64,000 nucleotides of DNA. Source: Macrothele yani. Its lineage: Eukaryota; Arthropoda; Arachnida; Araneae; Macrothelidae. Below, in pieces: positions 10,551 through 22,058 of this stretch. The translations under genes and the position numbers were made by a program. The stretch spans positions 73,680,971-73,744,970 of the forward strand of contig CM077022.1 of NCBI GenBank assembly GCA_039090855.1. The letters are read 5' to 3'. Position 1 is the stretch's first letter. Every line of letters starts with the position of its first letter. Under the pieces are notes generated by a model. The model was given only the letters and a program-made list of their open reading frames with translations, did no database searches and was not told the DNA's origin.

Positions 10551-11643
10551 TTAGATACCCTGATACCCTTTGGGATGGGGTAACTATAAAATTAATATAC
10601 CTGGATGCTGCCTATCACATGCTTTTGAAACACAGAAGGACCTCTGTAAAAATAGATAGCGGAGTTTCTGGCGATATCCCGTGAACGTGTTGATTTTATC
10701 ATCCTCGAGGCGCTGGCATGAATGCCAGCAGGTGCGGCCAGAGCAAATTTCCACCATATAAGACCTCTCTAAGGTCCAAGTTCTTCAAGATAAATGACAG
10801 AAATACCGTCTCAGGCTTGCTGCTTAAAGAGAAATATATTTATTTCTTAAGACAAAGTGAAAAAAATGTTACAAAGTATTTAATGGCACCTTAATTAAAA
10901 AAATATAAAATAAATGTTACGAAACCTATTTAGCTTGCAAAGAACAACTTCTTAAGCTAATTAAGCTGGATTTTGATTATGCCATTCCTGGTTTAAAGAA
11001 GATGAAAATTGCAGTCTTCTATTGGTTTTCCCGAATCGGTCGATAACCTTTCTCATAAAATCTGCGTTTCTGTACATCCAGCTTCGATGGACACTCATTA
11101 TACGCAGACCGTTTATTCTCTCATCGATCATAGTTGATCTCATCTAGTACTTCAGCCTACGCAGGGTACTGGAAGATTTTTCAATGGTTCCTGTTGTTCG
11201 GATGGACACTCATTATACACAGACCACTTAGTCTCTCCTGGGTCATAGTTGATATCATCCAATACTTCACCCTACGCATGATCTTTCAATGGTACATGTT
11301 CTTGCTAGGAGTGTGGCTGAGATTGGTAGGGCCATGTAAAATTTCCACGCTTCCGGCAACTGCCGGATAAAATTTCTCCGCTTCCTGTATGCTTTCTGAG
11401 GGGGAAATCTTTTTTGTTTCCCCTATTGACTTGTCTTTCCAAAAGTGATAGCACTTCCTTGATTCTGCGCCCAAATCAACATGATACACGCCGTACGCTG
11501 ATGAAGTGTCTTTGATCGACAAATTAAATTTAGCTTCATCAAGTTTACTAACATTTTTTGAGAGTAAATTAAAAAAAAATTATTCCTCCTCTTTCGAGAA
11601 TCTACTTTCCAGAGATGTTATTAAAGAATTCAAATACGGAGTG
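10551..11643. other. No gene seen; contains a 115-bp direct duplication
   Basis: A segment starting GATGGACACTCATTATA at 11086 is repeated at 11201. The copies share ATAGTTGATATCATC-like and ACTTCA-CCTACGCA stretches. Small open frames (10961-11143, 11134-11370, 11286-11522, 11506-11691) show no family resemblance. Confidence 0.5.
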
Positions 11644-11645
11644 TA

Positions 11646-12844
11646 CACCGATCAGCCATTACATTATGACGACCTACCTAAAAAGCTGTAGGACCACCTT
11701 TAGCCCGCAAAACAGCAGCCACACGGCGAGGCATGGATTCGATGAGGTAGCGATAGGTATCCTGGGGTATCTGGTACCATAATGTCAACAGTATGTCCTC
11801 CAGTTCCCGTACATTTGCTGGTGATTCAGCGCGAACCCGCTTTTCCAAGTTGAAACACAAATGTTCGATTGGGCGCATGTCAGGTAAATTTGGAGGCCAG
11901 GGCATTGACAGAAAGTCACCAGCATGTTTCTCGAACCACTCCTTGACGATTCTGGCAGTGTAGCATGACACATTATCCTGTCGGTAATGGTCATTACCGG
12001 CAGGGAACACAGTTGCCATGAATGGGTGAACTTGATGCACAACGATTTTCAGGTATCTGACAGCTGTAAAGGACTGCGCTGTTGGGAAAATGGGGCCTTA
12101 AGTGTCCCAAAAAAACATTGCCCACAGCACAACACCTCCGCGGCCGGCCTGTTTCCGTCCAACAGTGCATCCAGGTACCATAGCCTCCATTGGTAATCGG
12201 CGTATCCGCGCTCGGCCGTCCACGTTTTGCTCCAGGTATCTTGATTTGTCAGACCAGGCCAATTTCTTCCAATCATCCGCGGTCTAATCTCGATGATTTT
12301 ATGCCCATTTCATGCATTGTTGGCGATGACGTACAGTGAGCATGGCTTCGGTTACGCAGGCTCATGCAGAGAAGGCGGCGATGAACTATGTCCTGTGACA
12401 CATTGCCCTGATCACCACTGTTGTAGCTGTGGGTGATTTGTCGCACTGTGGCCCTGCTATCGCTGTGAACAGTATGCGACAGTTTCCGCTCCCCTCTGGC
12501 ATCAATGAGCTGCGGACGACACACGGCTGGACGACGGTTCGTCGTTTGGCCATCTGTGCACTTCTTTTGATACGTACTCACTATAACGGTACGTGAACAA
12601 CCCACAAGCCGCGCCGTTTCGTAGATCGTAGTTCCGAGGCGCCGTGCCATCGCAATTTGTCTTTTATGAAACTCCGATAATCGGCAGCTTTTTCCATTCT
12701 GACACCGAACACTCTACTAACCGAAAGCCGGTCCTCGGGTTGTAAACATACTGCTCTGTGAACTTCACCTGCGCCGCTGTTTGGTCCTCAGGCGCGCTCA
12801 TTTCTCTAGACTGGGGGTGGTCTGAATGGAATGACTCATCGGTG
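11646..12844 (-). mobile_element. Tc1 element, complete ends
   Basis: Inverted ends: CACCGATCAGCCATTACATT from 11646 and CACCGATGAGTCATTCCATT on the minus strand from 12844, with TA at 11644-11645 and 12845-12846. Length 1.2 kb. Confidence 0.9.
11678..12697 (-). pseudogene. Tc1 transposase, frameshifted
   Basis: Start ATG at 12697 (MEKAADYRSFIKDKL), then a frame change into MARRLGTTIYETARLVGCSR (12650). The N-terminal half runs to about 12273 with the helix-turn-helix and a degraded linker. The middle is read from two other frames: DDWKKLAWSDKSRYL carries the first Asp, followed by GRKQAGRGGVVLWAMFFWDT. The C-terminal frame 12040-11678 carries the second Asp (RQDNVSCYTARIV) and the Glu (RPIEHL). 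At least three frameshifts. It belongs to a different Tc1 subfamily from the copy at 6082-7640. Confidence 0.88.
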
Positions 12845-12846
12845 TA

Positions 12847-13247
12847 GATGGATGGACGGTAATATTCTTCCGAATGTGATGGTATATATTAGATATATGC
12901 ACTTGTTTGGTAGCGTTAGGGGGGAAGGGAGAGAAATGGGTTTCGACGGTTGAGAGGTCCACTGGGACGGCAGCGAGCAAGGACTATAAGAAGCGTGGTT
13001 TGCCGTATGGAGCGAGCAACGCTGGAGGCGCAACCTTTGGTCTTTAAAAAAATCGAAATACATCCCTTACCTCTTCTGCCTTTATTTTTATTTTATTTTA
13101 AATTCAATTTTATTTGGGTGGGTGTGGGGGGATTTTCATGGGGGTCATTTGACCCTTCTTGACCATTGTTGCAGGCGCCATGGGCGCTGGGTATGAGAAG
13201 CTCTAGACCAAATGATTTCTGAAATGCCTAACTGCAGATCTGAAAAG
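12847..13247. other. No gene seen
   Basis: Unassigned spacer with a GC-rich part at 12930-13040. The small frames (12798-12980, 12836-13063, 12950-13162) have no recognisable product. Confidence 0.4.
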
Positions 13248-13845
13248 TCATTGCGTTGTAACACTTAAGGCAATACGTTTCCAGCAGAATGTTGACAGTT
13301 TCTTGTCTCGATTGGTAATCATGGATGAAACGTGAATATATCTGTATGATCCGGAGTTAAAGGAACAATACAAAGAATGGAGACACAGTAGTTTCACTCG
13401 CTCCAAAAAGTTTCGAGCACAGAAATCTGTAGCAAAGGTGATGGCATCTGTTTTCTGGGATAAGGACGGGATCGTGCTAGTGGACTACCGGGAAAAGGGG
13501 GCCATTACAATAGCCACGTATTATACATTTCTTTTGGGCAAACTGAAACAGGAACTGAAATCAAAACGTAGGAAGATATTGTCAAAAATGGTTTTGTTTC
13601 TAAAACGTTTAGAATGATTTCGCCCATCATGGCTGACATCACGCATGCAAATTTTCATGAAATTCACTTTGAACTGTTGAAACATCCTACTTACTCACCG
13701 GATTTGGCATCGTCTGATTATATTTTGTTATCCAAGCAGCAGAAACGCTTGAAGGGAATAAAATTCAAGTCGATTTTCGATGACACATCAGCTGTTGACC
13801 CGTGGTTTCAGTCGAAACCATCAGATTTTTATTTGAAAGGTTGGA
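13248..13845 (+). pseudogene. Mariner transposase, C-terminal remnant
   Basis: Catalytic-domain remnant of a mariner unlike the others in the window. It reads VIMDET, DPELKEQYKEWRHSS, KSVAKVMASVFWDKDGIVL, REKGATITIATYYTFLLGKL, then after a shift LLKHPTYSPDLASSDYILLS (third Asp) and DPWFQSKPSDFYLKG. The second catalytic Asp region (normally DNA.PH) is destroyed near 13600. The N-terminal DNA-binding part and both TIRs are missing. Stops and two frameshifts are present. Confidence 0.85.
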
Positions 13846-13882
13846 GCTTTGGTGTCAGAAGTGTGTTGACACCAAAGCTCCA
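13846..13882. repeat. Perfect hairpin at an element junction
   Basis: GGAGCTTTGGTGTCA is followed after a short loop by TGACACCAAAGCTCC. It sits at the boundary between the mariner remnant and the Tigger-like element, so it may be an inverted duplication of the element edge. Confidence 0.8.
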
Positions 13883-14329
13883 TTTAACGAAATCCTCTAT
13901 TAAACGAAATTTTCCACAGAACCTTGACTTTGAACGACATTTACATGTAAATTAATCTCTATATTACGAAGTTTGTTTCGACTAAAAATTCCCATTTTGT
14001 GTTTCAAAAATTTTGCTTTACAATTTTTTAGCACGCAGATGGGAGCAAAGCGTCCTTAAATTCTTATCTTGAAACTTTTGGTTCTGTGAAGCGCACGGAA
14101 TCTTGTTGCAAGAGGAATGCCGCGCGGGTAGTCGTATCCATGGAAAATTTATGAAGCAGCTGTTTTTCCAAAACTGGATAGAAAGTTCATTGTATGAAAC
14201 TGCATTTCACAGGTTAAAACCGGTTTTAACTGGTGTGGGCTTGACCCTGTAGAAGTTACGTATTAGTTCTCATTCAGTGAGTACACGCTTGAGTCGTTTG
14301 TGTTGTTCGCTCAAAAAGTCGAAAAGAAA

Positions 14330-14845
14330 ATGTCTTGCAGATAAAGTGAAACTTTTAGATGTGTTTGATAAAGGATAAAGAAGAAAGCCGTGTGTGACGT
14401 ACTACAGAGGTGAAAACATGTGTCAAGACGACAAATTTGCAGTGAGACATTTTGCCTGCGTAGCTCAGTTGGGAGAGCGACTTACTCCGGAGTGCGGGGG
14501 CACGGTTTCGATGCTCGTCACAGACAAATTTGTGTTTGCACACGTGGATATAAAGTATTAAAACGGCAGCAGCTGAACGACAAAGGAAGCGGGGAAGAAG
14601 GTGCAGAGCTCTCTGATTTTAACGTTGATGAAAACGTTGTGATCGCTGATTATCCTACCGAGAATGACATCTTGGTAAGTGTTATAAAATGTAGTGAAGA
14701 AACTATAGTAAATGATGAAGATGATTATGAAGACGCTATCAAAAAATCTTCACATGAAGAAATACTAAAAGCATACAACACGATTCGACGGGGATTACAG
14801 TTTCAAGAAAATGCTATAAACATCGAAATGAAACATTTTTTGTAA
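14330..14845 (+). pseudogene. Tigger/pogo-like transposase scraps
   Basis: Around 14330-14375 a frame reads KCLADKVKLLDVFDKG, like the CENP-B-type N-terminal helix. From about 14560 to 14845 an open frame contains an acidic stretch (EDDYEDA) followed by SSHEEILKAYNTIRRGLQFQ, resembling the C-terminus of Tigger-type proteins. The DDE core is absent. The 141-codon open frame at 14420-14845 is partly read through the inserted tRNA-like SINE, so it is not a real protein. Confidence 0.4.
14454..14540 (+). mobile_element. tRNA-derived SINE-2 core
   Basis: tRNA-like: GCGTAGCTCAGTTGGGAGAG (A box region), anticodon-loop TCCGGA, then a weakened B box GGTTTCGATGC. The same core is at 29892-29965. The 3' part ACAAATTTGTGTTTGCACAC is shared loosely with 39140-39170. 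Not a functional tRNA: the B box is degraded. Confidence 0.7.
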
Positions 14846-15261
14846 ACATCGAAATGTTCCAATGTTTACAAAAATGTGAATTGTTTTATGAACAAAACAC
14901 TTTTTACAGGAAATTTGTACAGAGCAGAATTACGGATTTTTTTTTACAGTTTAAAATAAGTACATATATTATTAGAAAAATGAAAAAGAAGAGGTAAGCT
15001 TTAGTCTTTATTAATTTGTTTATTCAGACAATGTATTCTTCTTCTACGAATATATGTATAAAAAAATTAAACTCATTCAGAAAAGTTCCTACTCAAAATT
15101 TTCATTTTATTTGATTAAGGTTTTACAATTTAAGTTCATTTCTATCTAACGAATTTTCTTTATAACTAAGTTTTTAAGTGGAACGATGAGACTTCGTTAA
15201 ATAGAGACTCCACTCTATGTATGTAAATTCATACCTGCGTATATTTGATATATAATAGACA

Positions 15262-15530
15262 TCATGATCAGAGTAAAATCATTGAAATGGCAATGGGATG
15301 GACATACTGCTAGAAGAACAGACCATCGATGGACAGTCGAAATTTTAGATTGGATTCCAAGGGACAGGAAAAGACCCAGAAGAAGACCACATGGGAGATG
15401 AGTGGATGAAATTCGAAAGTATGCAGGAGTAACATGGAGGAGACTGGCACAAGACAGACCGTTGTGAAAGAGGATTGGAGAGACCTTCGTTCAGCAGTGG
15501 ATTGATAATGGTTGACAATGATAATATAAA
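15262..15530 (+). mobile_element. RTE (BovB-like) LINE, 3' end, 5'-truncated
   Basis: Reads the C-terminus of the LINE protein: IMIRVKSLKWQWDGHTARRT, DWIPRDRKRPRRRPHGR, YAGVTWRRLAQDRPL and QQWIDNG, with one TGA (GR stop VDEIRK) and another near 15465. It ends in TGACAATGATAATATAA, a decayed ATG-type tail. Truncated at the 5' end like most LINE insertions. Confidence 0.88.
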
Positions 15531-16627
15531 TATACTCATATAAATATATACCTATTATAATCGCAGTGAAAATATTTGGAAAATGCCAAAACTGAAAAGC
15601 GTTGTTCAAAATGTGTTCGTAATAAAAGACAAAAAAATGCAAATACTTAAAAAAAGAACAAGACTTGGAAGCGATTTCTGCCCCGTTGAAAAAGAATTCA
15701 CATTACAAAGGAATTTTCCAGAACCCGTCATGCGTATTTGTAACTGAGATTTCTAATGCCACATCGAATGCTTTATTCAAATATTTTTAATCTGCCCATG
15801 TATTGCAGTGTCACTGGAGGGAAAAATGGAAAAAAAAATCTACTTTTGTAAAGCGTAACTGCTGTTTTTGAATTGTGCTAAAACTTTAGTCTCAGTGTTT
15901 GAAGCTTATTTTTTCCCTTGGTTTATAATATCAAATGTATGTCCAAATATTATTTCTGGCTTTCCTTTCCATTTCTAAAATAGAAAACTTTATGCCTTGT
16001 TTGTATGCGTTTGATTTACTGTAAGCCCAGCGTACGTGTGTATGATGTGTGGCTCGCGTTCTCTTAGCCATGGGCGGGGTACCGTGCCGTTGATTCAGAA
16101 ACAGTGGTTGGGGATATCGATCGACGGATGCTAGGGCATTTGGGCTTACCTTCGGAGGCATGGCCGACCGGCATTTCGATACGTGAATTGATTGCTTTGC
16201 ACAATTTCTTCATCTGGGTCATGTGACTCTAGAGTGTGCACTGGAATTCCAAGCGCAACGTTTCCCCTATCTCTGCTCCGGTCATAAACATATCGGAGGT
16301 AGTTTCGAAGGTACACTAACTGCAGCAACGCCTCCACAATTTCGTTTTAGGAAGCCAAAGGGTCGGATAGCTGAGAGTAATGCATATGATCATAAAATGG
16401 TATAGTCGATCTATATCGCCAGAGTATTTCCCCTAGTTCAAGGGGAAATTTGCGGCTGTCCCTAGTTGTGAAGCAAAACCAGTTCTAGATTGATTTTGCA
16501 AATATTTTTCGATAGAAAAATTGGCGCATGCTGTGAAAAACGTAATATTTTAACAGACACGCTCCAGAAACCCGGTCGGAGGTGGGTGTTTTTTTGCTTT
16601 AATAACTCCTAATAAATTCTGTTCGGG

Positions 16628-16681
<54 letters not shown>

Positions 16682-17034
16682 ATGCATGTACACTTTTTGG
16701 CCAATCTGTTTCGAACATGCACGTCTTACATCTACAAAGAAAAAAATCCCTTAATTTGAGATTTTCGGAGAAATATTCATAGAAAGGATAAAAGGAGTTC
16801 TTGGAATCATTAAAGTTCCTTTAAAATTTACTCGAACTTGGCAACCTAGCAGCAGTCATCTGAAAAAATTGAGATACTGTAGGTATGCGAGCGAACAGTA
16901 TTCCATGTATTAACGATTATTAATATATTTTAAAGTGGGTATATTGTTGTTTGGATAAAATCATTTGATTTTCAAAAGTTTTTGACCTTACGACTATAAG
17001 TAAAACCAAAAGTTTTTGATTTTACTGTTGAAAG
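15531..17034. other. No gene assigned; possible exon-like segment at 16060-16420
   Basis: Mostly AT-rich. The part 16060-16420 is richer in GC and open on the minus strand (16146-16337, ending RPCLRR; and 15931-16161), but no family is recognised and no splice-site-defined exon can be argued. The region ends with a CA microsatellite and A/T-rich sequence. Confidence 0.4.
16630..16679. repeat. (CA)n microsatellite
   Basis: About 25 CA units, then CGTATGCATG. Confidence 0.98.
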
Positions 17035-17403
17035 TATATATATATATATATATATATATCATCTTTGTCAACCATTATCAATTCACTGCTAAAAGAAGGT
17101 CTCCCCAAGTTTCCACCACAACTGTATGCCTTGAGCCTGTCTCCTCCAGGTTACGGCGGCATGCTTTCGAATTTCATCCATCCATCTCCCGTGTGGTCTT
17201 CTTCTGGGTCTTATTCTCTTCCTTGGAATCCAGTCTAAAATTTCGGTTGTCCATGTGTGGTCCGTTCTTCTGGCAACATGCCGTGTCAATTGCCATTTCA
17301 GGGTTTTTACTCTGATCATGATGTCATCCACTCTTGTCATTTTCGTTATCCACAAGTTTCTCTTCTTATCTTTCCTGGTTACAGCAAGCATGCATCTCTC
17401 CAT
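17035..17403 (-). mobile_element. RTE LINE 3' end, with (TA)n at its tail
   Basis: Open frame 17403-17089 begins MERCMLAVTRKDKKRNLW and contains MTRVDDIMIRVKTLKWQL, RRTDHTWTTEILDWIP and a frame-shifted end. The usual (ATC)n tail is replaced by (TA)n at 17035-17060. The 5' truncation point at 17403 abuts Tc1 coding sequence with no gap. Confidence 0.88.
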
Positions 17404-17783
17404 GTTACAATGCGAGCTAGCCGACGATGACCCCGCTCATCCACACGCTGTTGTCCACGGCAGTTGGCCCTTGCAGGGATGGTTTTACCGGATTCGATGT
17501 ACTCACGGTGCACCCGTGACACAGTGGCTCGTGAAAATCCCAGTGCCTGCACGACTTCCGAGATGGAGTGACCCATTCGTCGGGCCCCGACAATTTGCCC
17601 ACTATCAAATGCGCTTAGATCCTTCGTCTTACCCATACTGCGTCCGACTCTTACTGATTCCCGTCGCATCACTCCTTATATTGTAGGATCGCGGCATACG
17701 TGATGTCGTTTCCGTTTACAGGGCCGTCCACAGCGCCATATTTGCATAACGCCAGCTGTCTCTAATTCAATTGCTGTTCAGTG
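17404..17783 (-). pseudogene. Tc1 5' end with N-terminal transposase only
   Basis: Minus-strand end CACTGAACAGCAATTGAATT at 17783 with TA at 17784-17785 is a Tc1-type TIR. The frame 17672-17379 reads MGKTKDLSAFDSGQIVGARR (start near 17636) then SISEVVQALGFSRATVSRVH, the helix-turn-helix. The rest of the element is lost where the RTE begins at 17403. Confidence 0.82.
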
Positions 17784-17785
17784 TA

Positions 17786-18605
17786 TATATCAGTTATGCA
17801 GATGATATTTTAATGCTTTAGCCACATTCCACTGAGCTTTCGAATTTATTTAAAGATTACCTATCTCTGACTTTTCACTCCATTCAATTCACTATCGACC
17901 TTGAAACTAATTTTTCTCTGCCGTTTCTCGATTTTTTGGTTACCCGTGACACTTTGACTAACTTCTTACCGTTCGCAGTTTATCGTAAACCTTCTTTCAT
18001 TCCAATTCTCATTCCTTTTGACTCATGACGCCTCCGCAAACACAAGCTTCCAGCTCTTCGCAGTTTGGTAGCACGAGCCCATACCCATTCGTCTACAATC
18101 GTTCACTGTGATTTAGAGCTTTCTAGAATTTTTAGCATTGCTAATAACTTTGGTTACGCTTCATCACATGTTTACACTCTTATTTCAAGATACCGTCGTG
18201 TAACCTCTACTACTCTTACGCCTGAAGATAACACAACAAAAAATTTGTTGGTTCACTCCCTTATCATCCGCTTATTACACCTCTCCTTCGTAATTTGTGT
18301 CATAGAAACACAATTGATTTTGGTGATTGAAACTTGTAGTCTATTTAGTGCATTTCGTAGTGACACAGACAAACCTGATAGCCTAAAACAATGTGGAGTG
18401 TACGGCATCTCTTTTGTGAGTAATGATTCTGTACATATTACTAAAACTTATATCGAATCTACCCTTCGCAGTTTATCTACTCGAATCCAGGAACATAAAT
18501 ACTCTGTAAGAACTGGATCATCTGCTACAGCCCTAGTCCGTCTAGTGAAAGAAGATTCATTTATACCGCTATGGAAGGACTCTTTTACGAACTCATACTA
18601 AAAGA
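17786..18605 (+). pseudogene. Penelope-like retroelement: end of RT and GIY-YIG domain
   Basis: The first codons read YISYADDILML, the RT active-site box, with a stop right after. Then IQFTIDLETNFSLPFLDFLV and AVYRKPSFIP follow, as in Penelope RTs. After a stop near 18029 the frame 18065-18601 continues through a connector to CGVYGISFV and YIESTLRSLSTRIQEHKYSV, a GIY-YIG endonuclease of the Penelope type. The family couples RT and GIY-YIG to insert at nicks or telomeric ends. The upstream RT part is missing because a Tc1 end abuts the YADD box at 17784-17785. Confidence 0.85.
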
Positions 18606-18627
18606 CTTACTTTGTTTTCAGAAAGTA

Positions 18628-19895
18628 CACAGTGTGGCAAAGAATTTTTAAGACTGGGTCTGTAAAATGAAATAGAAACAAGAAATTATAATTTGTTTTG
18701 GTTTGCTATTCGAAATAAGTCCCTCCGGCTTAATACACTTGTTACAGCGATTTAATAATGATTCGAATGCCTGTTTCAGTTCACTTTGCGGAATTATCTC
18801 CAAAGCACGCGTCGAAGCTGTTTGTATGGTCGAAATATCATCAAAATAACACCCTTTTAACGTCATTTTAAGTTTTGGGAATAAAGAAAAGTCGCAAGGT
18901 GCTAAATCAGGCAAATACGGTGGAAGATTCAACACACAGACGTTATTTTTCGCCAAAAATCTACGAACAAGAAGTGAGGTGTGCCTGGGCGAACACCAAC
19001 TGTTTTCATCCCGATATTCTGGACGAATGCGACGAATTCTGCCCATCAAACGCCTCAAAACATTTAAATAAAACTCACCAGTAATTGTTTGTCCACTTGG
19101 AACAAATTCTTTGTGGATAATACCCTTACTATCAAAGAATGTAATGAGCATTGTTTTGATTTTCGATGGAACTTTTCTTGTTTTTTTGGCTTGTGGTGAG
19201 TTTTTTGACTTCCATTCCGCACTTTGTAGCTTTGTTTTAGATCATATTGAAAACACCATGTTTCATCACCTGTAACAATCGATTTTAAGAAGTTTGGATC
19301 ATTTTCAGCGGCTGAAATCATGTCTCTGCAATGTGCACTTCTCCTTGATTTTTGTTCATTGGTTAACGTGTGTGGAACAAATTTAGCACATACTTTTGTT
19401 TTGCCCAAATCTTCATGCAGGATGGTTCGAATCGTTTCTTTGTTGATGTTTAAAGACTCTTTCATCATTCTTAGTGACGCACTTTTTCAATAATCTCAAG
19501 TGTTCTAGATGAACTTGATCTTCCGGTATGCTTATCATCTTCTAGCGTATCTCTTCCGTCCAAAAAACGTTTGTGCCACAGGAAAACATTTGATCTACTT
19601 AAACAAAACTCACCGTAAACTTGTTTCATCATTTGGCACGTTTCCGAGGCACTTTTACCAAGTTTTGCGTTAAATTTAATAACAGCCCTTTGTTCCATCT
19701 TAATAATTCAACATGAAAAAAATTTTACTTCTCTAATGAACGGCCGTTTCGTTTGAGTTACTTTAACAACTGCGCAGTACTTTTGGCAGAAAGCAAGCAG
19801 ATGGTCACGGTTTATAACGCATTCGCGATTACACTGGTGGCGCCACCGTAGGCTGAAATCTAGCGCCAGTCTCAAAAATTCTTTGACGCACTTTG
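18628..19895 (-). mobile_element. Mariner element (GVQW-like subfamily), complete ends
   Basis: Inverted ends CACAGTGTGGCAAAGAATTT from 18628 and CAAAGTGCGTCAAAGAATTT on the minus strand from 19895; TA at 18626-18627 and 19896-19897. Length 1268 bp. Confidence 0.92.
18648..19698 (-). pseudogene. Mariner transposase, full length but frameshifted
   Basis: Start ATG at 19698 (MEQRAVIKFNAKLGKSASET), with helix-turn-helix, HKRFLDGRDTLEDD and TGRSSSSRT. A frame change near 19470 leads to SLNINKETIRTILHEDLGKT, then the first Asp in VTGDETWCFQYD. A second change near 19150 leads to MLITFFDSKGIIHKEFVPSG. The second catalytic site is mutated: the expected HDNA reads SPRHTSLLVR, so that Asp is lost. 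The third Asp survives in LPDLAPCDFSLFPKL. Length fits a full 340-residue protein. C-terminal codons run to about 18650. Confidence 0.9.
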
Positions 19896-19897
19896 TA

Positions 19898-20965
19898 TGT
19901 ATATCATAGCATATGGTGATCAATTTTGTAACGCCGAAACTCCTGTTATTGTACCTTCTTGGAGATTTTTGGCAAATGATTCACTTATTATTTAACATAA
20001 GATACTCCACAGATATATGTTTTTCAATGCTTATTTACTGTATCTTGAGCAGAGTAATGCGCACATGTCTCCCGACGATGACTATATGTACACCCGCAAG
20101 CATCTGGCCCAAATCAGTTCACAGCCTGCTGATGCATGTGCGACATATGTGAAAGATCTTGCGTTTTTATCATGCATATATTTTAGGATTTATTAAATAC
20201 TTTGAGATCTGCATCGTATATTTTTATCGTGCTTCGACAGCTGTTTGATTTGATTGCTATTAGCACGAAATTTTAAATATTTGTATTGTATAACACTTGC
20301 CTGAGAGTTTCATTCATTCTTAGTTTTCTTAACGGCTTTTAATAATCATCACATTTTTGATCTTTCAATTTTAGAGTATAATATATATGGCACCAGTTTC
20401 TTAGAATTTTCAAAGCTGAGTCGGTTTCCTGTAGCGTTATGAATGTACGACAAAATCCAAGTGACATACAAAGTGACAAAATTCACATGACGAAAATTGT
20501 CGGCAGGCTTTGATGACTTGCAATAACGTTGGATATGATACGCAAGGGTCTGTGTCGGTGAGTAGCAAAGCAACACGGAGATCCCAATGCATGTTGTGTG
20601 CGTGTCGGTGAGTAGCAAAGCAATACGGAGATACCAATGTGTGTTGTGTGCGTGTCGTTGGAAAGGATAGAAGAAATTAAAAGCGCGTATTATGGAGAGC
20701 TCGTTTGATTTTTGCGCAAGTAACCATCGTACGTGTCACTGTTAGCCTGGAACTTGAGTAACATTGTAGCACCTCGTTTTTTTCTTGTATTTAAAGCAAG
20801 CTTTGAATTTATTACACTTTTTACTTTATGACATAAATTACACATTTTTACGCGTAGTTTACGCGTCATGTAGGAAATAATGTTTTACGCATAACTTCCC
20901 AAACCTGGGGTTTTTAATTTGAGAAAAATCTTGAAGTCAAAACTGTTGTCTAAAGCTTCAATACA
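19898..20965. other. No gene seen
   Basis: AT-rich spacer. The only structure is a 50-bp tandem duplication at 20552-20655. Short frames at 20349-20637 overlap that duplication and are not credible genes. Confidence 0.5.
20552..20655. repeat. 50-bp tandem duplication, about 2.1 units
   Basis: GTGTCGGTGAGTAGCAAAGC occurs at 20552 and 20602, and a third unit starts GTGTCGTTGG at about 20652. Units differ by a few transitions. Confidence 0.9.
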
Positions 20966-22058
20966 AAGAATATCATCATCACCATTGTCAACCATTATCA
21001 ATCTACTGCTGGATGAAAGTCTCCTCAAGATTCTTCCACAATTGTCTCTCTTGAGCCTGTCTCCTCCATGTCACTCCGGATTGCTTTCGAATTTCATTCC
21101 ATCCATCTCCCATGGGGTCTTCCTCTGGGTTTTTTTCTGTCCCTTGGAATCCAGTCTAAAATTTCAGTTGTCCATGGGTGGTCTGTTCTTCTGGCAACAT
21201 GTCCAGCCCATTGCCATTTCAGTAATTTCACTCTGGTCATCATGTCATCCACTCTTGTCATTTTCGTTATCCACAAATTTCTCTTCTTATCTTTCCTGGT
21301 TACACCAAGCATGTATCTCTCCAGGCTTCTTTGAGTTGTCTGCAGTCTTTGTACGTCTTTTTAAGTTAAGATCCTTGTCTCTGTTCCATACGTAAGCACT
21401 GACAGGATGCATTTATTAAACACTCTCTTTTTAAGACATAATGACATACTGCTTTTAAAAATTGTACTGTTTCTTCCAAAACCTCTCCCTCCAAGTTTTA
21501 TTCGGCGATTAATTTCTTCATCAATGTGACTCTCACTTGATATCTGCTGCCCAAGATAAATGTAGGTATCGGCTATTTCAAGCTTTTCTCCATCAATCAA
21601 AAAATCTTCATTTCTTGTAAAAGCATTGTACATCACTTTTGTCTTCTGAAAGTTCATTTTTAATCCCACTTCTGTACTCTTGTCAGCAAGTTCTTATATC
21701 ATACTCTGAAGCTCCGAAGGGGTAGTTGCAAAAATGACTACGTCATCAGCAAAACGAAGGTGAGTTAAAGAACCTCCATTAATCTTTATTACTTTGTTTT
21801 CCCAGTTCAATGATTGAAAGACATTTTGCAATGGGGCATTAAAGTGTTTTGGAGATATTATGTCACTTTGTCTCACATTTTTCCAATTTTTATTAGTGCT
21901 GTATCCTCAAACATCCAAACTTTTGCACTTGCATTTTCATAGTTGTTATGGATAATGCTAATGTACGCATCTTTAATACCGCAGAATTTCATAGACATTG
22001 TAACTGCTGGTGGTTTCACGGAATCGAAGGCCTTTTCATAATCAATAAATACCATGCA
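20966..22058 (-). mobile_element. RTE LINE, 3' third of ORF2 with RT core
   Basis: Minus strand from 22058: FIDYEKAFDSVKPPAVTMSM (RT motif A), then a short QGDTISP-like scrap (RQSDIISPKHF), HLRFADDVVIFA (catalytic FADD), VGLKMNFQKTKVMYN, YIYLGQQISSESHIDEEINR, and the terminal MTRVDDMMTRVKLLKWQWAG through RGRPHGRW. Four separate open frames (22055, 21876, 21669, 21312) show at least three frameshifts. The 5' truncation is just before motif A. The tail is an imperfect (ATC)n at 20966-20985 as read on plus. Confidence 0.9.

Larger units (their letters stand above)
13872..15221 (+). mobile_element. Tigger/pogo-like deletion derivative
   Basis: The left side has CTCCATTTAACGAAATCCTC and ATATTACGAAGTTTG; the right side on the minus strand has GTGGAGTCTCTATTTAACGA then AGTCTC. 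Repeated 'tttaacgaa' in inverted orientation at both ends is characteristic of pogo/Tigger-type TIRs. Only N- and C-terminal coding scraps remain inside, and a tRNA-SINE sits in the middle. Exact ends are approximate. Confidence 0.5.

Noticed and set aside
14420..14845. 141-codon plus-strand frame as a host gene
   Set aside because: The first third is read through a tRNA-like SINE and the rest resembles a Tigger-type C-terminus between matching TIRs.
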